A stretch of DNA of 64,000 bases from Candidatus Poribacteria bacterium (GCA_012963885.1 DTUY01000018.1:24622-88621), one strand, 5' to 3'; numbered from the stretch's first letter, positions 35,135 through 44,835 are shown. The notes: generated from the sequence alone by a model not told the origin. Program-made: numbers and translations.

Positions 35135-35745
35135 ATGAAGATTATAAAGCTTGAAACTTTTCTGGTTGAACCAAGGTGGCTTTTCCTGGAGATTCATACA
35201 GATCAAGGATTAGTTGGTCTGGGCTAGCCGATTCTTGAAGATTGGGCCAAGACATGCGCGACTGCTGTTGAAGAATTGGAAACATATTTAATCGGAAGGG
35301 ATCCACGTCGTGTCGTTCATCATTGGCAGGCTAATGTATCGGCACGCTTTCTATCGTGGAGGTCCTATTCTTACCGGTGCACTGAGTGGCGTTGAACAGG
35401 CGCTCTGAGATTTAGTAGGTAAAGCATTAGGTGTGTGCCGGTTTATCAACTTTTTGGTGGGCCAGCACGTAACTGTGTTCGTATTTACAGAGGAGAGGGA
35501 AGCCCTGAGGGTGTCAAGGAAGGAATTGGGCAAGGGTTTACCGCCTTAAAATTCAGGAACACACGACTTTGGGCGAGGGTTATCTCAAAAATCCCTTTGT
35601 ATTTAAAGATGGTTTCGTGGAATTACCCGCTGGTCCGGGGTTGGGTATTGAGTTGGATGAGGATGCGATTGCTAATAAGATAGATCACGATTGGAAGAAT
35701 CCTGAATCGTACCTGCAAGACGATGATTCGGTTGTCGATTGGTAG
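35135..35745 (+). pseudogene. Galactonate-dehydratase-like (enolase superfamily) pseudogene
   Basis: ATG 35135 opens M-K-I-I-K-L-E-T-F-L-V-E-P-R-W-L-F-L, as in DgoD-type dehydratases. A TAG then replaces the expected Glu codon in G-L-G-E-P. The following frames can be stitched as D-P-R-R-V-V-H-H-W-Q-A, then G-P-I-L-T-G-A-L-S-G-V-E-Q-A-L, V-P-V-Y-Q-L-F-G-G-P-A-R-N, F-T-A-L-K-F, and a normal C-terminus (E-L-P-A-G-P-G-L-G-I-E-L-D-E-D) ending at TAG 35743-35745. Several frameshifts, at least two stops, and an internal deletion of roughly 170-180 codons are evident, since only about 200 codons remain of about 380-400. A different intact member lies at 56850-57977. Confidence 0.85.
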
Positions 35746-35774
35746 TCGGCCATCAATCTTCTTAGTGGACTCGA

Positions 35775-38636
35775 ATGAAAAAAGTTGCGCTGATATCGTT
35801 GCTGTTTTGGTTCCTTTGTTCTGGATATACATTTGCACAACGAGCTCCAACAATTAGCGCAATTTTTCCTGCGGGTGGTCAGGTCGGTCAAACAGTGGAG
35901 ATATCGGTTCGGGGATCTGACCTAGACGGTGCGCACACGCTGATCGTTAGTGGCAGTCGTGGCGTGACAGGGGAACTTTTTTCCGCCGGCGGAAAGGTTG
36001 ATACAACCTACAAGTCTCTGTTTGAAGATACGTGTGCGCAGTGCCATGAACTCCGTTCACCAAGAAACAGATCAATGACACCTTCTCAATGGGAGGCTGT
36101 TGTTGACCGAATGATTAGTGAAAAGGGTGCGCCAATCGACAGTAGTGACAGAGACAATATTTTGGTCTACCTGAAATCTGCCGCCAGAGCAAGCGGTGGA
36201 CTGACAGCACAACTCCAGATTGAGCCGGATGCTGTTCTGGGTAGACGCGAAATTCGGGTTGTCGGCAAGCACGGTGGATCCACTGCCTTTCCATTTGAAA
36301 TTGATTGTCAAACCGAAACAATTGATACCGAACCAAATGATTTAATCACAGATGCGGTAAGGGCTAACCCGCCAATCATTATCAACGGTATAATTAAACA
36401 GAACGGCGATCAGGACTACTTTTCTTTCCTTGCCAAAGCTGGAGATCGGTATATTTTTAATATTAAAGCCTACCGCCTTGATAATTCCAGTCAACAGTTT
36501 TTTAATCCAACGATTATCCTGTTTTCGGAAAAGGGAGAAGAACTTGCTCATAGCAACGGTTTTTATGCGTTTGATCCCTTGATCGATTATGTGTTTCAAA
36601 CTGAAGGGGTTTATTATCTCTGTATTCGGGATTTGCTTTATCGAGGGAGTCCCGCTTGTGTCTATCGATTAACGATGGGGAATCTCCCTTATAATACGTA
36701 CTTGTTTCCGACTGGTGGTCAGCTTGGATCTGTTATCGAAAGCACTATTGGCGGTACAAATTTGACCAAAGCTCCATGGCAAATAGATCTCACCAATGAA
36801 ACTGAGGGGCTGAAACAGATTGATACTCCTTATGGAGTTTTTCCCTTTATCGTTAGCAAAGTAACTTCGCTTGTTGAAGCTGACATAAACATTCAAGATA
36901 AGTTATTCAGTAGTGTCGGGGCGACGGACGCTGAGGCAGAAATTCTTTTTCAGACGAAATGTGTCCAATGTCACGAACCTCGGTCACCCAGCAATCGTCC
37001 GCTTACGGCTGATGATTGGGCCGTAACTATTCAACGGATGGGCGAGAAACAGAATTCGGATATTTCGCCTTCAGAAGCGGCGCGAATCATTACTTTTTTC
37101 AATTCTGAAATTACACGCCTGAGTCAATTGACGGCCAGCCGAATCCAATTGGCGCAGAGAATTGAAGTTCCTGTTGCTGTCAGTGGTCGTATTTCCCAAC
37201 CCGGTGAAGTTGATTATTATCGTTTTACAATTCCAGAAGCCAAAACACTTGATGATTGGTGGGTGATCCATCCATTCGATAATCCTGACGAATCTGGGTT
37301 TGATATTGCTTATTCGCCTGAAAAGGAGATCAACCTTGAACAGGAATACATCGGTAAGAACAACCGTAAACTGAAATGGTACAAAACCACTGGGTCTGGT
37401 GAGAGCGCTTTTTCAAATGTGCCGGAAGACGATGTCATCGGGTATGCGCTGACTTATATTGACTCGGAGACTGAACGGACAGAAATTCTGTCGCTTGGAT
37501 CTGATGATGGAATCAAGGTCTGGGTAAATGACCAGCTAATCTGGAGTAATTTTGTCCATCGCGCGCTGGCGCCGGCTCAGGATGTTATAGCCTTGCCGCT
37601 GAAAAAGGGCTCGAATAAACTGCTGATCAAAATTTCAAATGGTTGGGGGCCTTGGGGATTTCTGGCTTTGATTGGCGGTTATGCCATTGAACTTACCGCG
37701 GAAGCAATAGGATCGCCATTGAGTCCCTCACTAACCTTGCTTGATGTACAGGGACAAGTCTTGCAGAATAATGCCGGTATCGGAGGAACCCGAAATGCAC
37801 GGATTGATTATAGTTTTCGGAATGTAGGGGACTACGCTGTCAGAATTGAGGACGCGACCGAATCGGCCGGCGTCGCTTACACCTACCACCTGAGTATCTC
37901 ACCGGCAGCCCCCGATTTTGCCATTACTGTGACGCCAGCTAATCCGAACGTTGGACGAAAAGGCACACGTCTACTGACAGTGACAGCCACGCGACGCGTT
38001 GGATTTACGGGAGATATTGAGATTCTGGTTGAAAGCTTACCGGATGGAGTTATAGCTAGTTCGGGAGCAATCCTTAAGGACATGACACAGGGATTTATCA
38101 CTTTGACTGCGGCTGGAGATGCGCAGTTAGGGTATCGTGTTGTTAACATCATTGGACGTGTGAAAACGGCGGGGAATCATTATCTCCGTCGGGTAGCGAC
38201 TCCAATCGAAATCTATCGGATCCAGAATCAAAACCGGACCGTTCAACGAAAAAGCATTATCGTTGGAGTTGTTGAAATACCGAAATTGACGCTTGAAGTG
38301 GTTCCCAATCAAATATCGGTTTCACCAGAAAAATCTGCCAAGTTGAAGATAATAGCCAACCGTTATAGTTCTCGGCAGAATTTGACTTTGTCCATTTTGG
38401 GATTGCCGTCTGGTGTAAGGTTGGAACGTGCTTTTACGGTATTAGATCAAAGCCAGTCCGAGACGGAAATAGAGATATTCCCGAATATTGTTGGATCAGG
38501 TGTTGGCAATCAGCGTCAAAACCCATTCGTGGGTCGTGAACTCGCCGTAAGTCCGTATAATATTGTGGTTAACGCTTCAGTTGGTAATCAGTTGGTAGCG
38601 AGTAGTCCAGTAACTAAACTTCTGATTACGAAATAG
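35775..38636 (+). CDS. Secreted multidomain protein with two c-type heme (CxxCH) modules
   Basis: 953 aa with a signal peptide (M-K-K-V-A-L-I-S-L-L-F-W-F-L-C-S-G-Y-T-F). It starts with an IPT/TIG-like strand set. A heme module follows, with C-A-Q-C-H at 87-91. A PPC-type beta sandwich (T-E-P-N-D, then G-D-Q-D-Y-F-S-F) comes next. A second heme module has C-V-Q-C-H at 396-400. After another PPC-type segment, a PA14/jelly-roll-like part (L-G-S-D-D-G-I-K-V-W-V-N-D-Q), and C-terminal beta domains complete it. The two heme modules share the frame C-x-Q-C-H-E-x-R-S-P-x-N-R and a later W-x5-R-M, an internal duplication. It is probably an extracellular or periplasmic electron-transfer or planctomycete-type surface protein. 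No enzyme is recognised. Confidence 0.75.
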   Translation: MKKVALISLLFWFLCSGYTFAQRAPTISAIFPAGGQVGQTVEISVRGSDLDGAHTLIVSGSRGVTGELFSAGGKVDTTYKSLFEDTCAQCHELRSPRNRSMTPSQWEAVVDRMISEKGAPIDSSDRDNILVYLKSAARASGGLTAQLQIEPDAVLGRREIRVVGKHGGSTAFPFEIDCQTETIDTEPNDLITDAVRANPPIIINGIIKQNGDQDYFSFLAKAGDRYIFNIKAYRLDNSSQQFFNPTIILFSEKGEELAHSNGFYAFDPLIDYVFQTEGVYYLCIRDLLYRGSPACVYRLTMGNLPYNTYLFPTGGQLGSVIESTIGGTNLTKAPWQIDLTNETEGLKQIDTPYGVFPFIVSKVTSLVEADINIQDKLFSSVGATDAEAEILFQTKCVQCHEPRSPSNRPLTADDWAVTIQRMGEKQNSDISPSEAARIITFFNSEITRLSQLTASRIQLAQRIEVPVAVSGRISQPGEVDYYRFTIPEAKTLDDWWVIHPFDNPDESGFDIAYSPEKEINLEQEYIGKNNRKLKWYKTTGSGESAFSNVPEDDVIGYALTYIDSETERTEILSLGSDDGIKVWVNDQLIWSNFVHRALAPAQDVIALPLKKGSNKLLIKISNGWGPWGFLALIGGYAIELTAEAIGSPLSPSLTLLDVQGQVLQNNAGIGGTRNARIDYSFRNVGDYAVRIEDATESAGVAYTYHLSISPAAPDFAITVTPANPNVGRKGTRLLTVTATRRVGFTGDIEILVESLPDGVIASSGAILKDMTQGFITLTAAGDAQLGYRVVNIIGRVKTAGNHYLRRVATPIEIYRIQNQNRTVQRKSIIVGVVEIPKLTLEVVPNQISVSPEKSAKLKIIANRYSSRQNLTLSILGLPSGVRLERAFTVLDQSQSETEIEIFPNIVGSGVGNQRQNPFVGRELAVSPYNIVVNASVGNQLVASSPVTKLLITK

Positions 38637-38683
38637 TTCAATAGTTGATTTTCTTTCCTAGCTAAAAAGGTAAGGCAAAAAAT

Positions 38684-39718
38684 ATGAAATTAGGTGATCT
38701 TGGTTTGTCGGCTAACGGCTTGTTAATCAATCGAATTAGCTGGAAACACCTTTTTGTCCTATTTCTCATTCTTCATATCATACCAATCTGGATTTTTTCC
38801 TTCTTCCCTTCTCAGGATGGTGTCAGCCATATTTACAATGCCCATGTACTCAAAGAGTATCATAGGCACGAAAACTATATCATTAGGGATGTTTGGCAAC
38901 TCAACCTGACAGTCTTCCCCAATTGGCTCTCGCACATTAGCCTTACCGGAATGCTGTATGTCTTCCCACCGATTATAGCAGAAAAAATTCTGCTAACATT
39001 GATGATTATCGGTATTCCAATTTCGTTTTTGTATTTCTTGAACGCCATTCACAAAGAGAATGCATGGGTGTTCAGTTGGCTGGGTTTTATTTTTTCTTAT
39101 AATTATTTGCTCTACATGGGATTCTACAACTTCACCATTTCGATTTCGTTCTTCTTTTTAAGTTTTGGTTACTGGTGGCGTCACAAAGACGGAATGGAAG
39201 TTAATAACTTAATTGTTTTTTATAGTATCCTGCTATTAACTTACCTTTCACACTTCGTTTCTTTTGGCTTAGTTTTACTTGCCATCTCAGTTTGCCAAAT
39301 CTGCCTGTGCGGGGTCGGGATAATCTCTGAAACTTGGCGTGACCGATCAACTAGGGTTTTTTTTCGTGGTCTTCGACCGTTAGTTCAGTTTGCTGGTTAC
39401 ATTTTACCAATCTATTTTGTTTTAGCGACCTATTACTTACAGAGTTTGAGGGATCACAATTCAGGGAATTACAGGGGGATTGAATGGGTTTGGGAATACT
39501 TCTGGGGAGTTAAATCAATCGTCTATTTTACCGATTGGCATATTCCAGTAAATCAAGCTTTACTGGGAGTTTTGGGATTAGCCGTAGTGATGTCCTTGGT
39601 TTATCGTATACTTCGGAAGGAGTGGATCAAAAAGAGTGATTCGTTTCTACTCATCTCAATTATTTTTACATTTATGTTCTTCAGGGCGCCATGGTCCTTT
39701 GGTCCGGGGGATGGATAA
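38684..39718 (+). CDS. GT-C-like multi-pass membrane protein, N-terminal part (frameshifted)
   Basis: 344 codons, ATG 38684. About eight to nine membrane helices follow an acidic loop F-F-P-S-Q-D-G-V-S-H-I-Y-N-A (Asp45), placed like the catalytic Asp of GT-C glycosyltransferases. The ORF ends W-S-F-G-P-G-D-G just after a run of five G (39706-39710). The next frame continues the protein as G-G-W-I-N-D-R-I-H-L. Adding or re-reading one base gives a single protein of 693 aa. It was probably a lipid-linked sugar transferase or a related membrane protein. A sequencing indel in the G run is the simplest explanation. Confidence 0.65.
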   Translation: MKLGDLGLSANGLLINRISWKHLFVLFLILHIIPIWIFSFFPSQDGVSHIYNAHVLKEYHRHENYIIRDVWQLNLTVFPNWLSHISLTGMLYVFPPIIAEKILLTLMIIGIPISFLYFLNAIHKENAWVFSWLGFIFSYNYLLYMGFYNFTISISFFFLSFGYWWRHKDGMEVNNLIVFYSILLLTYLSHFVSFGLVLLAISVCQICLCGVGIISETWRDRSTRVFFRGLRPLVQFAGYILPIYFVLATYYLQSLRDHNSGNYRGIEWVWEYFWGVKSIVYFTDWHIPVNQALLGVLGLAVVMSLVYRILRKEWIKKSDSFLLISIIFTFMFFRAPWSFGPGDG

Positions 39719-40764
39719 ACGACCGAATACACTTATATATTTTGTTGATGCTTGTGCCTTGGCTAATCCATAATGGGCATAGGATTCTCCAAATCGGATT
39801 TACTCTGGCTCTGGTAGTCATCACACTTTTGCATTTTGGTCGAACGGCATATGATCATGGGCGATTGAGCATGGAGATAGCTGAGGAAGTTTCCGCTGTT
39901 GATCTGATTGAACCTCATACCACATACACAATTCGCAGCCCAAGCTGGAATAAATCCGATTCGTTAGGAGTCGTTAAGTATGTTGCTCCATTTGTGCATG
40001 CAGTAGCCCTTTATGGCACAGTGAATAAGGATATTGGACACCTAGCAAATTATGAAGCCAGCTATAATTATTTTCCTGTCAATCATTTCAATCACTCATA
40101 CTATAGTGGTAAAGAAGATTACGTCATTGCATGGGCATATCCAGAAGCTGAGGAATTTTCCGACCTGACACCTAACTTTGATCTGATCCACTCAATCAAG
40201 AATCTGAAAATATTTCGTCGAAAACAGACAAATGATTTAGATCTCTCAGCTTGGTATCAAGCTGATGATGGTCGTTTGGCAATCAAATTTGATTTTCAAG
40301 GAAGTAGTTCTGAACTTGCCAATGGATGTCAGTTAGTTACTAAAGATCATCGCTATACTTATGGGAAATTCGGTTGGGTAACACAACCTCCGCATACTGA
40401 GTTTTCAGGGGACAAGAAAATTGACTCACTGCCTCGCGATTGCGTTAGTGGAACTCAAGACGGAGTATTCAAGCTTAATCTGCCGAATGGTGACTATCGG
40501 ATAACGAGCTATTTCTGTTCAGTTGATGCTGGTGAGCACAAAGTGTATCTGATGGCCAATAGCCGGAAAGTGATCAAGAAGTTAATCGTACCAAGCGATA
40601 AAGCGGTAATTAAGAGGACTTATGCTGTTAACGTAACAGATAGAGAACTGACTCAGGTTATTTATACTTCTAGGGAGCGTGTGCAGCGTGGCACTGGTAA
40701 ACACAACCATTGGGTTTGGAATGGCTTTGTGATTGAAAAATCACAAACCAATAGCCAGCTGTAG
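39691..40764 (+). CDS. GT-C-like membrane protein, C-terminal part (other frame)
   Basis: 357 codons from an ATG inside the preceding ORF; the overlap is 28 bases in another frame. It supplies the last two or three helices (I-H-L-Y-I-L-L-M-L-V-P-W-L and I-L-Q-I-G-F-T-L-A-L-V-V-I-T-L-L) and a soluble part. The soluble part contains a carbohydrate-binding-like beta sandwich (about residues 200-345: F-K-L-N-L-P-N-G-D-Y-R-I-T-S-Y-F-C). ATG 39691 has no ribosome-binding site and only the shift joins the helices, so it is best read as part of the gene starting at 38684. Confidence 0.6.
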   Translation: MVLWSGGWINDRIHLYILLMLVPWLIHNGHRILQIGFTLALVVITLLHFGRTAYDHGRLSMEIAEEVSAVDLIEPHTTYTIRSPSWNKSDSLGVVKYVAPFVHAVALYGTVNKDIGHLANYEASYNYFPVNHFNHSYYSGKEDYVIAWAYPEAEEFSDLTPNFDLIHSIKNLKIFRRKQTNDLDLSAWYQADDGRLAIKFDFQGSSSELANGCQLVTKDHRYTYGKFGWVTQPPHTEFSGDKKIDSLPRDCVSGTQDGVFKLNLPNGDYRITSYFCSVDAGEHKVYLMANSRKVIKKLIVPSDKAVIKRTYAVNVTDRELTQVIYTSRERVQRGTGKHNHWVWNGFVIEKSQTNSQL

Positions 40765-40900
40765 AGGCAAAGTAGCACCCATCAACCAGGCAGGGCTATG
40801 AAGATTGTACCAAGTTCCATTTGTTTGTTTTTTGCTTTTGAATTCACACTGATTAGTAGGCAGCAATCAAGTTAAAACTGGGATGAAAGGAAGTTCCATT

Positions 40901-41791
40901 GTGAAACACATCGGAGTAATTGGGCTAGGGAATATGGGTATGGCCATGGCCAATAATATTATTGGGAGTGGGTTTATCCTCACCGGCTATGATTTGGAGG
41001 ACAGCCGCCTCCAAGCACTAAAGGATCTGGGCGGTAAGATAGCTCAAAGTCCGCAAGAGGTCGGGCAACAGGCTGATGCGGTATTCGTGATGGTGCTTAA
41101 CGGAGAACAGGTTTATCAAGTAGTGGCTGGCGACGACGGCCTATTGAAAAGTATGAAAGCTGGTTCCACTATCATTGTCACAGCCACAATTGAACCAAGG
41201 GAAATTCGGGAAGTCGCCGAGGTTATCTTTGCCAAAGGGGTCAACCTGATTGACACACCGGTTAGTGGTGGAAAGTCCGGTGCAGAAGCTGGAACCCTCA
41301 CCATGATGGCCGCAGCATTGAAAGAGGTTTTTGACGCCAATCAAGATGTACTTCGGGCGGTTGGTGAAAAAATATTTCACGTTGGTGAAGAGATAGGTAT
41401 AGGTCAAACAGTCAAAGGTGCTTTGCAAGCCTTGATTGGTGCGTCCTTTACTGCCATTTTTGAATCTTTAGTGTTGGGTGTAAAAGCAGGTGTAAAAGGA
41501 GAAACTTTGGTTGAGGTCTTTAGTGCCAGCGCGGTAGACAGTCCACTATTTCGCAACTGCGCTCAGCTCATTATGGACAGGCAGTTTGAAAATACTGGAA
41601 GCCATATCGGTACTATGTACAAAGACCTTGGTATCAGCATGGCAATGGCCAAGGAAAATGGTGTTGCTATGTTTACGACCGCAGCCGCTCATGAACTCTT
41701 TCAATCAGGCATCTCGCTTTTTCCGGATCAAGACAATTGGTCGATCGTGAAACTTTTGGAGCAGATTGCTGACACAGAGGTAACTTGGTAG
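40901..41791 (+). CDS. NAD(P)-dependent beta-hydroxyacid dehydrogenase
   Basis: Start GTG 40901 has AAAGGAAG at seven bases; ATG 40883 is possible but has none. The product is 296 aa. The Rossmann motif is H-I-G-V-I-G-L-G-N-M-G-M-A-M-A. The substrate-binding D-T-P-V-S-G-G-K-S-G-A and the catalytic Lys region G-Q-T-V-K-G-A-L-Q-A are as in 3-hydroxyisobutyrate dehydrogenase and tartronate semialdehyde reductase (the usual catalytic Lys, in a motif like K-L-x-N-N, is a K-G-A-L-Q-A variant here). Exact substrate unknown. It is followed 49 bases later by an isomerase gene. Confidence 0.85.
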   Translation: MKHIGVIGLGNMGMAMANNIIGSGFILTGYDLEDSRLQALKDLGGKIAQSPQEVGQQADAVFVMVLNGEQVYQVVAGDDGLLKSMKAGSTIIVTATIEPREIREVAEVIFAKGVNLIDTPVSGGKSGAEAGTLTMMAAALKEVFDANQDVLRAVGEKIFHVGEEIGIGQTVKGALQALIGASFTAIFESLVLGVKAGVKGETLVEVFSASAVDSPLFRNCAQLIMDRQFENTGSHIGTMYKDLGISMAMAKENGVAMFTTAAAHELFQSGISLFPDQDNWSIVKLLEQIADTEVTW

Positions 41792-41840
41792 TACAAAATA
41801 GACAGACAACCAATCTAATGAAAGCGAAGGTAAGATAAGT

Positions 41841-42707
41841 ATGGCAAAGCTAGGCGTTATTGCTGATGGTATCAGTCAGAACTTTGAGCAGGTTCTGGAT
41901 GTCATGAACGAGTTTGAGCTTGAGTACGCGGAATTGCAATTTCTTTGGGATAAGGAGGTCGGTGACTTAAGTGCGGCTGAAGTAAATAAAGTAAGAGATT
42001 TAGTCAATGTGCATGATGTGAAAGTTTCCTGTATTTCCAGACATATCTTTGGAGGACTTCCGATTGGAGAAATGCGACGAGACAATCCCGTTTATCTTGA
42101 ACATGTTGAGGCGTTGAGGAGGTGTGTCGGCATGGCAAAAGCAGTGGATTGTCCATTGGTTCGAGTGATGAGTTTTCGAAAAGAGATGATTCTCTTTGGT
42201 AGTCATGGCGCAAATGATTGGATTGTCTCTGAGGGAGCATGGGACAAGTTGGTATCGTTGATGGATCTGCCCATACAGATTGCGGAAGAGTTAGGTATTA
42301 CACTGGTTGTTGAAACTGGTAATAATGCCATGATTACGTCTGCGCATCTCGCTTGTAAGTTGATCGACCAGCTTGGCACAGATCGGCTCAAAGTGCTTTG
42401 GGATCCTTGTAATAGTTTGTACTGCAACGAAAAGACATATCCTGACGGTTATGCATTGCTCCGTGGCGGCTACCTTGAGCATATTCATATCAAAGATGCA
42501 ATCGTTGATATTCCCAAAGCAACAGTACAATTCGCCGCTTTAAACACGGGAGATATGGCAGTCTATCTTCAAGATTTGGCAAATGCTCTGAGGACGGATG
42601 GGTACGACGGCGTAATTTCACTTGAAAGTGTATATCGTCCCGAAGGCGGTAGTTTCGAGGATGGTTTTAGAACATCCGTGAATGTTTTGAAACAGCTCTT
42701 CGCTTAG
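41841..42707 (+). CDS. Sugar phosphate isomerase/epimerase (TIM barrel)
   Basis: 288 aa. Ligand positions fit the xylose-isomerase-like AP-endonuclease barrel: L-V-V-E-T-G-N-N, V-L-W-D-P-C-N-S, Y-L-E-H-I-H-I-K-D-A and I-S-L-E-S-V. The dehydrogenase just upstream and this enzyme probably serve the same small sugar-acid or hydroxypyruvate-type pathway, which is inference from adjacency. ATG follows GAAGGTAAG. It resembles the 23008 isomerase family but is a different subfamily. Confidence 0.8.
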   Translation: MAKLGVIADGISQNFEQVLDVMNEFELEYAELQFLWDKEVGDLSAAEVNKVRDLVNVHDVKVSCISRHIFGGLPIGEMRRDNPVYLEHVEALRRCVGMAKAVDCPLVRVMSFRKEMILFGSHGANDWIVSEGAWDKLVSLMDLPIQIAEELGITLVVETGNNAMITSAHLACKLIDQLGTDRLKVLWDPCNSLYCNEKTYPDGYALLRGGYLEHIHIKDAIVDIPKATVQFAALNTGDMAVYLQDLANALRTDGYDGVISLESVYRPEGGSFEDGFRTSVNVLKQLFA

Positions 42708-42870
42708 CTGTTTTTATCTTAGACACTTGCGGTAGGTATCACGCCGTTTTTGTCAACTATCGTGTATTTGCTGATTGCTGATACCGTCCGATCTTCAAAT
42801 CCGTTGACTGCTATGATAGGTCTATTGTATAATGGCCAAGGCTCGTTTGCGGTGAAAGAGGATATCGATT

Positions 42871-44115
42871 TTGCAGATAAATAAAGACATGAGTATTGAT
42901 AATCAGATGACGCTCATCCGAAGGGGCGCGGTAGAGGTTATTTCTGAAGATGAACTTCGTCAGAAGTTGATAACAGCTCGAGACGAAGATCGACCGCTTC
43001 GTGTTAAGCTTGGTCTTGATCCTACGGCGCCCGATATCCATCTGGGAATTGCGGTAGTTTTGCGGAAATTAAGATTATTTCAAGATCTTGGTCATGAAGT
43101 AATCATCATTATCGGTGACTTTACGGCAGCTATCGGCGATCCAAGTGGCAAGTCAAAAACTCGACCACAACTTTCTGTTGATGAAATCCAAGCTAACGCT
43201 GAAACGTATGAAAAACAGTATTGTCAGATTCTTGATCCAGAAAAGACTCAGGTTGTTTTCAATAGTGAATGGCTAGATCGGATGGCATTCTCTGACGTAA
43301 TAAAATTAACAGCCAGAACAACCGTTGCCCGAGTGCTAGAGCGTGACGACTTCGTTAAGCGTCTGGAAAGCAACACATCGATCGGAGTTCATGAGATCCT
43401 ATATCCAATTTGTCAAGGATATGATTCTGTCGTGCTGAAAGCAGATATAGAGATGGGAGGAACGGATCAGAAGTTCAACAATCTCATGGGACGAGACTTG
43501 CAGCGTGCTGATGGTCAGGAACCGCAAGTTGTTTTGCTGATGCCGCTTCTCGTTGGCTTAGATGGTACGGAAAAAATGAGTAAATCGCTCGGCAACTACG
43601 TTGGGATTTATGAATCACCAAACGATATGTACGGTAAGCTGATGTCTATTCCTGATGAATTAATTTTTACCTACTTTGAGTTGACAACTGATGTTCCACT
43701 TGATGAGATGCATGAGATGCAGTCTGCGTTCAATAGCGGCGAGCTTCATCCCAAGGTTGCAAAACAGCGTCTAGCGAGAGAAGTGGTCAGTATATATAGC
43801 CATCGGGACGTCGCCCAATCAGCAGAGGCTCATTTTGAACGCGTTCATAAACACAAAGAATTACCAGCAGAGATCCCTGAAGTTGCGATCTCCCAAAAAA
43901 ACTTTACCGACGGCAAGATTTGGATTGCGCATATCATAGCGGAATCCAATTTCGCCCAGAGCTCTAGCGAAGCAATACGATTGGTGAAACAAGGAGCTGT
44001 CAGGTTAAACGGAGAAAGGATCACAGATGACAAAGCAACGATTGAGTTTCAAAATGAAACTGTACTCCAAGTTGGCAAACGCAAATTTGCTAGACTCATC
44101 TTATCAAGCACTTAG
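42871..44115 (+). CDS. tyrS: Tyrosyl-tRNA synthetase
   Basis: 414 aa from TTG 42871, which has GAGG about nine bases upstream; ATG 42889 is an alternative. The HIGH equivalent is in D-P-T-A-P-D-I-H-L-G, and the KMSKS motif is E-K-M-S-K-S-L-G-N-Y-V-G-I. A C-terminal S4 RNA-binding domain ends the protein (V-K-Q-G-A-V-R-L-N-G-E-R-I). The form with H-L-G and G-T-D-Q-K-F-N is the TyrZ-like bacterial type. The next gene starts two bases after its stop. Confidence 0.95.
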   Translation: MQINKDMSIDNQMTLIRRGAVEVISEDELRQKLITARDEDRPLRVKLGLDPTAPDIHLGIAVVLRKLRLFQDLGHEVIIIIGDFTAAIGDPSGKSKTRPQLSVDEIQANAETYEKQYCQILDPEKTQVVFNSEWLDRMAFSDVIKLTARTTVARVLERDDFVKRLESNTSIGVHEILYPICQGYDSVVLKADIEMGGTDQKFNNLMGRDLQRADGQEPQVVLLMPLLVGLDGTEKMSKSLGNYVGIYESPNDMYGKLMSIPDELIFTYFELTTDVPLDEMHEMQSAFNSGELHPKVAKQRLAREVVSIYSHRDVAQSAEAHFERVHKHKELPAEIPEVAISQKNFTDGKIWIAHIIAESNFAQSSSEAIRLVKQGAVRLNGERITDDKATIEFQNETVLQVGKRKFARLILSST

Positions 44116-44117
44116 AG

Positions 44118-44777
44118 ATGCATGTTTGTCTTCTTCTGCCTGCCTACAATGAAGCAAAAACGATAGGTCAAGTTGTTCGGGAAGCGTCAGAGTTTGTAAA
44201 TGATATTCTTGTCATTGACGATGGATCAGTTGATAAAACTGCACAGATTGCAGAAGAAGCCGGCGGGAAAGTCATCAAACACAGTACGAACCTTGGTAAG
44301 GGAATGGCGCTTCGTACAGGGTTTGACTACGTTTCACAGAAAGGTTACGATTTGATCGCTACTATGGATAGTGACGGTCAACATCAGCCAAGTGATCTAC
44401 CTCGTTTCATTGATTATTTTAAGAATAATAAACCAGATATTATAATTGGGGCGCGAATACATGATAGAATTAAGATGCCTCGACATCGTCGGTTTAATAA
44501 TTGGCTGGTTTCATCGGTAGGGTCAGCCCTCTGTGGTCAGGAGGTGAAGGACTTTCAATCCGGATTTCGCCTAATCCGAACAGAAGTCCTCAGATCAGTT
44601 GAACTCCATACCGAACGCTATGAAACAGAATCTGAATTGCTAATTAAAGCAGGACGAATTGGATTCAAAATTCAGAGTATTCCAATTAATACTATTTATA
44701 ATGCTGAAGTAAGCAATATCAAGCCACTACGCGAAATGAGGCTCTTTACAAAGTTGCTGATCAATTCACTCAAATAG
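44118..44777 (+). CDS. Family 2 glycosyltransferase (DPM/undecaprenyl type)
   Basis: 219 aa. The N-terminal P-A-Y-N-E-A-K-T-I and the sugar-nucleotide V-I-D-D-G-S-V-D-K-T-A are followed by M-D-S-D-G-Q-H-Q, the DxD-type motif, and R-Y-E-T-E-S-E-L-L-I-K-A near the end. No C-terminal membrane helices are seen, unlike DPM-type enzymes. It probably transfers a sugar to a lipid carrier. It starts two bases after tyrS, so the two are cotranscribed. Confidence 0.85.
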   Translation: MHVCLLLPAYNEAKTIGQVVREASEFVNDILVIDDGSVDKTAQIAEEAGGKVIKHSTNLGKGMALRTGFDYVSQKGYDLIATMDSDGQHQPSDLPRFIDYFKNNKPDIIIGARIHDRIKMPRHRRFNNWLVSSVGSALCGQEVKDFQSGFRLIRTEVLRSVELHTERYETESELLIKAGRIGFKIQSIPINTIYNAEVSNIKPLREMRLFTKLLINSLK

Positions 44778-44835
44778 GGTCGACGTCTTAACAAATGAGA
44801 TAGGTGTCAATAAAAAATCATCTTTTGGGCGTGTC

